Shown here: piece after piece, positions 7,820 through 15,072 of the stretch
Layout: each line of letters starts with the position of its first letter
How positions within the stretch are numbered: position 1 is the stretch's first letter
NCBI GenBank assembly: GCA_017514235.1
Contig: JAFWKK010000038.1
Location: 124,001-188,000, forward strand
Length of the DNA: 64,000 nucleotides
DNA from: Kiritimatiellia bacterium
GTDB lineage: Bacteria > Verrucomicrobiota > Kiritimatiellia > RFP12 > UBA1067
Direction of reading: 5' to 3'
The notes under the pieces: generated by a model
Databases searched by the model: none
Told to the model about the DNA's origin: nothing
The model's input: the letters and a program-made list of their open reading frames with translations, nothing else
Translations under genes and position numbers: made by a program

Positions 7820-10138
7820 CTATGTCCTCCTTTTCGTCAGGTCACATGCAAGAGGATCCTCCGGCCAGAAGTGCTTCGGATACCGTCCGCGCATGTCCTT
7901 GCGCACAAGCTGGTACGCGCCGCGCCAGAACCCGGCCAGGTCTTTCGTCACCTGTATCGGACGCTGCGCCGGGGAAAGGAGCGTCATCACCACCGGCACG
8001 CGTCCGCCAGCGACCTTCGGCGTCTCCATCATCCCAAAGCACTCCTGAAGGCGAACCTCGACCGTCGGCTCGTCGCCTTCGTAATGCACCGTCATTCGCC
8101 TGCCGGACGGCATCTCAATCCTCGGCGGCGCCATGCGGTCCAGGTCGCGACGCGTACGCCCCGCCTGCACAAGAACGCTCTCCAGAACAGAAGAAGCGTC
8201 AAGCCGCTCCAAGTCGCGCCACCTGGCCATGCCTCCGACAAATCCTTCAAGCGCCGCAAGAATCGCATCATCGTCCGCCGCAGGCCAGCCGTCCTGCGGA
8301 CACACCCTGTGCAGGAAGTTCATTCTCGCTCGGAACTGCAGCGAGTCCTTCGTCCAGCACGGCAGGTTGGCAACGCCCTTGATCCTCACACCATCCAGCA
8401 TGGCTCGCTCCGCGCCTTCCTCCGCCGGAACAGGCTTCTCGTAAAGCGGAAGCGCGCCTAGCATGCCTCGCCGCACCGACTTCACGCAATCGCTACGCCT
8501 GTCCCAGGCGCAAAGGCGCTTCTCCGTTATGCTGTCCCCGAAAAGATTCAGTATCTCCGCCTCCGGAATGGGACAGGCCAGAAAGATGCGGGCGTCGCCG
8601 GGGCGGTCGTCCAGCTTGCAGGCGACAAGATACGGCTCCGACGCAAGCGGATCGTCGTCGGGCAGGAAGGCCCCGCGCCCGTTAGTCATGAGAAACGTTC
8701 CGTTACCCCTGTTCTTGGCGATGCGATCAGGATAGGCGAGCGCCAGCATCGCCCCTGGATCCGCGCTCTCCGCCGCAGAGCCGCCGAGCCGAGCAAAGCG
8801 CTTGGCCAGCTCGCGCATGCGCCCGGTGCGCGGCACGTAGCGTATGTCGGTCTCGCGGCTGCGCGCCCCCTCCTCCAGCATGGCCGCAAGCATCGGGTCG
8901 CCGCCGCCCAAGATCATGCTGGCGAGGCGCGGGTGCATCGGCATCGCGGCCATGCGCTCGCCCTTCCTCGTCAGCCGCCCGTCCGCGCCGCACGCGCCCA
9001 GGTGGCGCAAAAGGCCCTCTGCCTGCGACCAGCCCGCCGGCGGCGGCATCGTCAGCCACGGCAGGTCCTCGCGCCGCAGCGCACCCCATGCAGCGCAGGA
9101 GAGGACGACCGGGGCAAGATCGGCGTCAAGGATCTCCGGCAGCATTTTCGTCGGACGAGACAGGTCGCCGCCCTCGGTCCAAAGACGGTAGCAGACGCCA
9201 GGCCGCACACGGCCCGCACGGCCGCGACGCTGTTCGGCGCGGTCACGCGATAGCGGCATTGTGACGAGCCCGGACATGCCCGTAGACGGAGAGAAGCGCG
9301 GTATGCGCATGAGGCCCGAGTCGATGACGCACGTCACGCCCTCGACCGTGACAGATGTCTCGGCTATCGACGTCGCAAGTATGACTTTGCGCCGGTCGCT
9401 CCGTTCGAATACGCGATCCTGCGCCTCCCTCGGCAGGGAGCCGTAGAGCGGCAGCGCGTCCGGTACGTGCTCCTGCACATGCCGAATTTCACCCTCCCCC
9501 GGAAGGAACACGAGAATGTCGCCGTCCGTCTCCACGCGTGCACGCGCGATAGCCGTCTCGACCGGAACGTCGCCGAGGTAGCGCGTCTCTACGGGGAACA
9601 TGCGTCCTTCGGCCCGCACGACCGCCGCGTCTTCGAGATGCGCGGCGACTTCGTCAGCATCCAGCGTCGCCGACATCACCATGATGCGCAAGTCAGGCCG
9701 CAACGCACGACGAACGTCTAGCGCAAGGGCGAACGCGAGGTCACATGGCAGGGAACGCTCGTGAAACTCGTCGAAGACGACAAGGCCAACGCCCTGCAGC
9801 TCTGGGTCGGCTATGAGCCTCTGCGCGAGCAGGCCCTCGGTCACGACTTCGAGACGCGTGGCGGACGAGACCTTCCGCTCCAGGCGCACGCTGTAGCCGA
9901 TAGTGCCGCCGACGGGTTCGCCGCGCCGCCGCGCCATATACGCCGCGCAGTTGCGGGCCGCCAGGCGGCGCGGCTCCAGCATGACGACCTTCTTGCCCTT
10001 CAGCCACGGCTCGTCAAGGAGCGCCGGCGGCACGCAAGTCGTCTTGCCGCTGCCGGGCGGCGCGGTCAGCACCACCGTGCGGTTTGCGGCTAGATGCCTC
10101 CGGATCTCGTCGATCCGCTCCTCTACCGGAAAAGCCAT
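7820..10138 (-). CDS. hrpB: ATP-dependent helicase HrpB
   Basis: DEAH-type helicase of the HrpB family, about 772 residues. Walker A is APPGSGKTT about 27 residues in, motif II is DEFHERS, motif III is SATLD, and QRRGRAGR marks motif VI. The C-terminal half carries the HrpB-specific region, ending near WPEDPLACDLTKR, where the family typically has a similar motif. HrpB proteins are thought to act on RNA, but the physiological role is poorly defined. The frame is open much further upstream (to about 10591), but the ATG at 10138 matches the family N-terminus (FPVEERIDEIRRHL) and has TGGTATAAT only 6 nt before it, so the longer reading is rejected. The 3' end abuts the GTG of the next gene. Confidence 0.95.
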   Translation of the reverse strand: MAFPVEERIDEIRRHLAANRTVVLTAPPGSGKTTCVPPALLDEPWLKGKKVVMLEPRRLAARNCAAYMARRRGEPVGGTIGYSVRLERKVSSATRLEVVTEGLLAQRLIADPELQGVGLVVFDEFHERSLPCDLAFALALDVRRALRPDLRIMVMSATLDADEVAAHLEDAAVVRAEGRMFPVETRYLGDVPVETAIARARVETDGDILVFLPGEGEIRHVQEHVPDALPLYGSLPREAQDRVFERSDRRKVILATSIAETSVTVEGVTCVIDSGLMRIPRFSPSTGMSGLVTMPLSRDRAEQRRGRAGRVRPGVCYRLWTEGGDLSRPTKMLPEILDADLAPVVLSCAAWGALRREDLPWLTMPPPAGWSQAEGLLRHLGACGADGRLTRKGERMAAMPMHPRLASMILGGGDPMLAAMLEEGARSRETDIRYVPRTGRMRELAKRFARLGGSAAESADPGAMLALAYPDRIAKNRGNGTFLMTNGRGAFLPDDDPLASEPYLVACKLDDRPGDARIFLACPIPEAEILNLFGDSITEKRLCAWDRRSDCVKSVRRGMLGALPLYEKPVPAEEGAERAMLDGVRIKGVANLPCWTKDSLQFRARMNFLHRVCPQDGWPAADDDAILAALEGFVGGMARWRDLERLDASSVLESVLVQAGRTRRDLDRMAPPRIEMPSGRRMTVHYEGDEPTVEVRLQECFGMMETPKVAGGRVPVVMTLLSPAQRPIQVTKDLAGFWRGAYQLVRKDMRGRYPKHFWPEDPLACDLTKRRT

Positions 10139-10144
10139 GCATAA

Positions 10145-10153
10145 ATTATACCA
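10145..10153 (-). promoter_or_regulatory. Extended -10 promoter of hrpB (leaderless)
   Basis: TGGTATAAT on the minus strand, ending 6 nt before the ATG at 10138. Such spacing leaves no room for a 5' leader or Shine-Dalgarno sequence. Confidence 0.65.
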
Positions 10154-10230
10154 AAAAGGCAGCCTCCAATACGATAAGCTCAAGGCCATGGCAACGATGG
10201 CCCTCGCCCAAGAACCGCCCATTTCGCCCA

Positions 10231-10260
10231 TTGACAGGGTCGGACGGATTTTGATATACT
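10231..10260 (+). promoter_or_regulatory. Strong sigma-70-type promoter of the acyl-CoA ligase operon
   Basis: TTGACA (10231-10236) and TATACT (10255-10260) are separated by 18 nt, and TGA just before the hexamer also gives an extended -10. The predicted start near 10267 gives a leader RNA of about 200 nt. Between 10139 and 10230 I see nothing except the hrpB promoter. Confidence 0.75.
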
Positions 10261-10294
10261 TCGCGCCAACTTGCCGGGAAACCGGCGCAACAAG

Positions 10295-10381
10295 ATGAAC
10301 AGTACGTCGTTTCGACTTAGCGGGATTATCGGGCTTGGCCTCATTATTGGGGCCGGGGCGGGTCCGCGTATGCCGAAATAA
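10295..10381 (+). CDS. Candidate leader peptide rich in Ile and Leu
   Basis: A 28-codon ORF (ATG to TAA) that starts about 28 nt after the predicted transcription start. Codons 11-18 read Ile-Ile-Gly-Leu-Gly-Leu-Ile-Ile, and the peptide ends GAGAGPRMPK. No strong Shine-Dalgarno is visible. A small GCCGG-GAAA-CCGGC hairpin sits just upstream. Length, position, clustered Ile/Leu codons and the downstream hairpin all resemble leader peptides of branched-chain amino acid attenuators. Translation is not proven. I do not know a named family for it. Confidence 0.55.
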   Translation: MNSTSFRLSGIIGLGLIIGAGAGPRMPK

Positions 10382-10446
10382 GGAGAAGAACCAAATTCGG
10401 CCAACGAAGAATGCGAACCCGCTCACGAGAAGGAGCGGGTTCGTTT
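10356..10446 (+). promoter_or_regulatory. Attenuator-like alternative hairpins
   Basis: A perfect 11-bp stem pairs 10414-10424 (CGAACCCGCTC) with 10433-10443 (GAGCGGGTTCG) around an 8-nt loop and is followed by a short TTT, giving a terminator-like hairpin. The segment GGGCGGGT at 10356-10363, inside codons 21-23 of the leader ORF, can pair with ACCCGCTC at 10417-10424. That pairing would exclude the first hairpin and act as antiterminator. This is the classic arrangement in which ribosome stalling upstream lets transcription continue. The U tract is weak, so termination efficiency is uncertain. Confidence 0.5.
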
Positions 10447-10465
10447 CGTATAAGGAAAAAAGAAA

Positions 10466-12202
10466 ATGAAGGAGTTCAAGCTGACAGATCCATTCGGGAC
10501 GGCGCCGTCGCAGCCGCCGTTCACGCAGTCCGTCTCGACTAGCCTGCCCTGGCACAACCTGCCGGTCACGCGCGAGTACACGCTCGGGCAACTCCTCGAC
10601 CAGACCGTCGCCCGTTGCGGCGAGAACGATGCCGTCGTGTACGCCGACCGCGACTTCCGCCTGACGTGGTACGAGTTCGGCGAAGAGGTGGATCTAGTGG
10701 CAAAGGGCCTGATGGCGCTCGGCGTCAAGCACGGCGAGAAGATCGCGCTGTGGGCGACGAACGTGCCGCACTGGGTGGTGCTGATGTTCGCGGCGGCGAA
10801 GATCGGCGCGATACTGCTGCCGCTCAACACGAACTACAAGAGCCATGAGATGGACTTCGCGCTCTCGCAGTCCGAGACCGAGAACCTCTTCATCATCAGC
10901 GGCTACCGCGACTGCGACTACGTGCAGGTGATAAACGACCTCGTGCCAGAGCTCAAGGTACAGCCGCGCGGTGCGCTGAAAAGCGCCAAGTACCCACACC
11001 TCAAGCGCGTTATGTTCCTCGGCGGCGAGAAGCACCGCGGCATGTATTCGCTCAACGAGGTGAAGTCGCTCGCGTGCGAGACTACGCACGAGGAATACAT
11101 CGCCCGCCAGGCGTCGTGCGACGTGAACGACGTCGTCAACATGCAGTACACCAGCGGCACGACAGGATTCCCAAAGGGCATGCAGCTCACCCACCGCAAC
11201 ATCGCGAACGACGGCTTCTGGATCGGCGCATGCCAGAACCTCACATGCCGCGACCGCGTCTGCATACCCGTGCCGCTCTTCCACTGCTTCGGATGCGTCC
11301 TAGGCGTGATGAGCTGCGTCAACCACGGCGCGACGATGGTGTTCCTCGAGAAGTTCGACCCAGTGCAGGTGATGACTTCGATAGAGCGCGAGCGCTGCAC
11401 GGCCACCTACGGCGTGCCCACGATGTACATCGCCATGCTCGATCACCCGCTCTTCCCGAAATTCGACTTCCGCTCGCTCAGGACCGGCATAATGTCCGGC
11501 TCGGCCTGCCCAGTCCACCGCATGCAGCAGGCGCAGGACAAGATGTTCATGCGCGAGATCACCAACCCGTACGGGCTCACCGAGAGCGGCCCCGTGATGA
11601 CGATGACGCGCTACTTCGAGCCGTCCATCGAACGCAAGTGTCAGACGATCGGACAGGCCCTGCCCGGCGTCGAGGTGGCCATAATCAACCCGGACACCGG
11701 CAACCTGGCGCCCATCGGCACGGACGGGGAGATATGCTGCCGCGGCTACGGCAACATGAAGGGCTACTACAACATGCCCGAGCAGACCGCGAAGTGCATA
11801 GACGAGAACGGATGGCTCCACTCTGGCGACATCGGACGCATGGACAAGGACGGCTACTTCTACATCACCGGCCGCCTCAAGGACCTCATCATTCGCGGCG
11901 GCGAGAACATCTCGCCGAAGGAGGTGGAGGACTTCCTCGGCACCATGCCCGGCGTCAAGGACGTGGCGGTCGTAGGCTGCCCGTCGAAGAAGTACGGCGA
12001 GCAGCCCGCCGCGTTCATAATCCCTGCGGACGGTGTGACGCTCTCGGAACATGACGTGCAAACGTTCTGCAAAGACAAGATTTCGTGGTTCAAGATTCCG
12101 AAGTACGTTCACTTCCTCGACATCTTCCCGATGACCGCGTCGCAGAAGATCCAGAAGTACAAGCTGCGGGAGATGGCCCACGAACTCTGGCCGGAGGCCT
12201 AA
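10466..12202 (+). CDS. AMP-forming acyl-CoA ligase (FadD-like)
   Basis: A 578-residue adenylate-forming enzyme that activates a carboxylic acid to its CoA thioester. It has the P-loop-like YTSGTTGFPKG, the YGLTESGP motif, HSGDIG, the hinge region GRLKDLIIRGGENISPKEVE, and the C-terminal catalytic Lys region (TASQKIQKYKLREM). It resembles medium-chain fatty-acid-CoA ligases, but the acid is not predictable. It is the first gene behind the attenuator-like leader, with AAGGA about 10 nt before the ATG, and is followed 17 nt later by a second ligase gene. Given the Ile/Leu leader, short branched acids such as isovalerate or 2-methylbutyrate are plausible substrates; this is inference. Confidence 0.9.
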   Translation: MKEFKLTDPFGTAPSQPPFTQSVSTSLPWHNLPVTREYTLGQLLDQTVARCGENDAVVYADRDFRLTWYEFGEEVDLVAKGLMALGVKHGEKIALWATNVPHWVVLMFAAAKIGAILLPLNTNYKSHEMDFALSQSETENLFIISGYRDCDYVQVINDLVPELKVQPRGALKSAKYPHLKRVMFLGGEKHRGMYSLNEVKSLACETTHEEYIARQASCDVNDVVNMQYTSGTTGFPKGMQLTHRNIANDGFWIGACQNLTCRDRVCIPVPLFHCFGCVLGVMSCVNHGATMVFLEKFDPVQVMTSIERERCTATYGVPTMYIAMLDHPLFPKFDFRSLRTGIMSGSACPVHRMQQAQDKMFMREITNPYGLTESGPVMTMTRYFEPSIERKCQTIGQALPGVEVAIINPDTGNLAPIGTDGEICCRGYGNMKGYYNMPEQTAKCIDENGWLHSGDIGRMDKDGYFYITGRLKDLIIRGGENISPKEVEDFLGTMPGVKDVAVVGCPSKKYGEQPAAFIIPADGVTLSEHDVQTFCKDKISWFKIPKYVHFLDIFPMTASQKIQKYKLREMAHELWPEA

Positions 12203-12219
12203 CGCAATAAGGAAAAATA

Positions 12220-14475
12220 ATGAACGAACTGCTCAAGGACATGTCGTCGCGCATAAAGGAGTTGCGCGAGATAGGCGGCAAGAGCACTGCCGAGATGGCA
12301 AGGCTCACCGAAGTGGACGAACGCGACTACATCGACATCGAGTCGGGGAAGAAGGATCCGCCCTTCACCTTCCTGCACAAGTGCGCCCTCGCGTTCGGCA
12401 TCGACATTACTGCACTCCTTGAGGGTCACAGCGCCAAGCTGTCGCACTTCCAGGTGAACCGCGCCGGGCAGGGCCCCGTGACGGTGAACGAGCAAGGAAT
12501 CCTGATCCGCAACATGGCGGCGATGTTCAAGGACCGCCTCGCCACGCCCTACTACGTGACATACGAGTACGACGAGCGCCAGCAGAAGGCTCCCATCCAC
12601 ACGACTACGCACGCCGGCCAGGAGTTCGACTACGTCGTATCGGGGTCGATGCGCGTCAAGGTCGGCGACCATGAGGAGACGCTTAACACCGGCGACTCCA
12701 TCTTCTACAAGTCCTCAACGCCCCACGGCATGGTCGCCGTTGGCGGCAAGAGCTGCTCCTTCATCGCCATGATAATGTCCGGAGACGCGGCGGAACAGTC
12801 ACTGCCAATGGTGAAGATGCGTCGCCGCAAGCCCAACGAGCCCCTTCTTGCAGAGAAGTTCGTCAAGTGCGAGGAGGACGGCGACGGCAAGCTGGTCCAC
12901 ATCTCCTACGCGAACGACGACGAGTTCAACTTCGCCTTTGACATCGTGGACGAAATCGCGAAGAAGGACCCGAACAAGCTCGCGATGCTGCATGTCTCTG
13001 CTCACATGCGCGAGAGACGCTTCACGTTCAAGGACATGATGGAGCAGTCGAACCGCGTTGCAAACTACATGAAGTCCCTAGGCATCGGCAAGGGCGACAA
13101 GGTAATGCTCATATTGAAGCGGCACTTCCAGTTCTGGCCGACGATGCTAGCCTGCCACAAGCTCGGCGCGGTCGCGATTCCAGCGACGAGCCAGCTCAAG
13201 GCCCACGACCTCACCTACCGCTTCAAGGCCGGAGACGTGAAGGCGATATTCTGCACGGGCGACGGCGACGTGGCTATCGAGGCGGACGCGGCAGAGAAGG
13301 AAATCGACGCGAAGCTCGTGAAGGTGCTGGTATACGGCAAGCGCGATGGCTGGCACGACTATAACGCCGAGGTGCCGGGGTTCTCGGACGTCTTCGAGCG
13401 GACGCCAGGCTCCCCGTGCGGCAACGACCCGATGCTGATGTTCTTCACGTCCGGCACGACGGGATATCCGAAGATGGCCCTCCACAGCTGCAAGTACGCG
13501 CTCGGCCATTTCGTGACTGCGAAGTACTGGCACCTCGTCGAACGCGACGGGCTGCACTTCACCATATCCGAGACGGGCTGGGGCAAGGCGCTCTGGGGCA
13601 AGTTCTACGGGCAGTGGCTCTGCGAGGGGGCCGTCTTCACCTACGACTTCGAGCGGTTCGACGCCGAAAAGGTGCTGCCGATGTTCGAGAAGTACGGCAT
13701 CACCACCTTCTGCGCGCCGCCGACCATATACCGCATGCTAATCAAGCAGGACATCTCGAAGTACGACTTCACCTCAGTTCGCCACGCGACCACGGCTGGC
13801 GAGGCGCTCAATCCCGAGGTGTGGACGCAGTTCGAGCGCGCAACCGGACTCCAGATAGCCGAGGGCTTCGGGCAGACCGAGACCACGCTCTCTCTCGCGA
13901 ATCTCCTGGGCGACGAACTGGAGCCAGGCTCCATGGGCAAACCTGTGCCCGACTACGGAGTGGACCTTGTGGACGCGGACGGCAACTCCGTCCCCGCTGG
14001 CGACAATGGCGAGATAGTCGTGCGCACCGACCGTGCGAACCCGCACCCCGGGATCTTCCTTGGCTACTACAAGGACCAGGAGAAGACTGACGAGGTCTGG
14101 CGCGGCGGCTTCTACCACACGGGCGACCTCGCGTGGAAGGACGAGAACGGCTACTACCACTACGTCGGACGCGCTGACGACGTCATCAAGAGTTCCGGCT
14201 ACCGCATAGGCCCCGCCGAGATCGAGAACGTCATAATGGAACTCCCCTACGTGCTCGAGTGCGGCGTGAGCGCCGCTCCCGACCCGATACGCGGGCAAGT
14301 CGTCAAGGCGTCGATCGTGCTCGTCAAGGGCGTGCAGGGCACGGACACGCTGAAGGAGGAGATACAGCGGTATGTAAAGGAACACACCGCCCCCTACAAG
14401 TACCCGCGTATCGTCGTCTTCCGCGACGACCTGCCGAAGACCATCTCCGGCAAAATCCAACGCAACCTGCTCTAA
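12220..14475 (+). CDS. XRE-cupin-acyl-CoA ligase fusion
   Basis: A 751-residue protein in three parts. Residues about 9-65 form an XRE-type helix-turn-helix. About 115-190 form a cupin with the His/Glu pattern HTTTHAGQEFDYVVSG and a second half ending STPHGMVAV. About 215-751 are a full adenylate-forming acyl-CoA ligase of the medium-chain/benzoate type (FFTSGTTGYPKMALHS, GFGQTETT, HTGDLAW, the C-terminal region KTISGKIQRNLL). The frame is continuous and the gene lies 17 nt after the first ligase gene. The fusion suggests one polypeptide that binds DNA, senses a small acid or CoA product and makes the CoA ester. A similar stand-alone XRE-cupin follows it. Confidence 0.88.
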   Translation: MNELLKDMSSRIKELREIGGKSTAEMARLTEVDERDYIDIESGKKDPPFTFLHKCALAFGIDITALLEGHSAKLSHFQVNRAGQGPVTVNEQGILIRNMAAMFKDRLATPYYVTYEYDERQQKAPIHTTTHAGQEFDYVVSGSMRVKVGDHEETLNTGDSIFYKSSTPHGMVAVGGKSCSFIAMIMSGDAAEQSLPMVKMRRRKPNEPLLAEKFVKCEEDGDGKLVHISYANDDEFNFAFDIVDEIAKKDPNKLAMLHVSAHMRERRFTFKDMMEQSNRVANYMKSLGIGKGDKVMLILKRHFQFWPTMLACHKLGAVAIPATSQLKAHDLTYRFKAGDVKAIFCTGDGDVAIEADAAEKEIDAKLVKVLVYGKRDGWHDYNAEVPGFSDVFERTPGSPCGNDPMLMFFTSGTTGYPKMALHSCKYALGHFVTAKYWHLVERDGLHFTISETGWGKALWGKFYGQWLCEGAVFTYDFERFDAEKVLPMFEKYGITTFCAPPTIYRMLIKQDISKYDFTSVRHATTAGEALNPEVWTQFERATGLQIAEGFGQTETTLSLANLLGDELEPGSMGKPVPDYGVDLVDADGNSVPAGDNGEIVVRTDRANPHPGIFLGYYKDQEKTDEVWRGGFYHTGDLAWKDENGYYHYVGRADDVIKSSGYRIGPAEIENVIMELPYVLECGVSAAPDPIRGQVVKASIVLVKGVQGTDTLKEEIQRYVKEHTAPYKYPRIVVFRDDLPKTISGKIQRNLL

Positions 14476-14508
14476 CCATACTTAAATCAAAAGAAAGGCA
14501 ACAAGAAA

Positions 14509-15072
14509 ATGATCACAGAGTCAAAAGTCGGTAGCCGAATCCGCACCTACCGCGAGAAGCTCGAGATGAGCGTCTACGACCTTGCGACGAAGAGCGGCAT
14601 CGACGAGAAGCTCGTCAACGCCATCGAGAAGGGAGAGGTGCTGCCGGCCCTCGGCGTGCTCACAAAGCTCTCCCGCGCGCTCGGGCAGCGTCTCGGCACG
14701 TTCATGGACGACCAGTTCAAGCCAGACCCGATCATCACCCGCGCCGAGGATCTCGAGGCCGCCAAGGTGCAGTCGGAGGGCAAGAACTCGCTCGGCTACT
14801 CGTCGCACTCGCTGGCGCTCGGCAAGCCCGACCGCCACATGGACCCCTTCCGCATCGAATTCGCCGCCGACGGAGTCGACGAGCTCTCCTCCCACGAGGG
14901 CGAGGAGCTCATCATCTGCATCGCGGGCGAGGTCGAGCTCATGTACGGCAACGACCGCCACGTGCTAAGGCCCGGCGACACGGCTTACTATAACTCGGTC
15001 GTCAAGCACGGTCTAAAGGCCCTCGGCGGAAAACCCGCCTCGATCTACGGCATAGTGTTCATGCCGTTCTGA
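14509..15072 (+). CDS. XRE-cupin transcriptional regulator
   Basis: A 187-residue regulator with an N-terminal XRE helix-turn-helix (about 8-62) and a C-terminal cupin (about 105-185; DELSSHEGEELIICIAGEVE and YNSVVKHGLKA). It is clearly related to the N-terminal 190 residues of the preceding fusion protein and probably arose from it or the reverse. It sits 33 nt behind it, with AAAGG upstream of the ATG. A likely role is feedback control of this ligase operon by a carboxylic acid or CoA ester bound in the cupin. Its 3' end overlaps the convergent sensor kinase gene by 14 nt. Confidence 0.9.
   Translation: MITESKVGSRIRTYREKLEMSVYDLATKSGIDEKLVNAIEKGEVLPALGVLTKLSRALGQRLGTFMDDQFKPDPIITRAEDLEAAKVQSEGKNSLGYSSHSLALGKPDRHMDPFRIEFAADGVDELSSHEGEELIICIAGEVELMYGNDRHVLRPGDTAYYNSVVKHGLKALGGKPASIYGIVFMPF

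Noticed and set aside
10139-10591. N-terminal extension of hrpB
   Set aside because: It would run through the hrpB promoter, the ligase promoter and the leader. The ATG at 10138 matches the family start.
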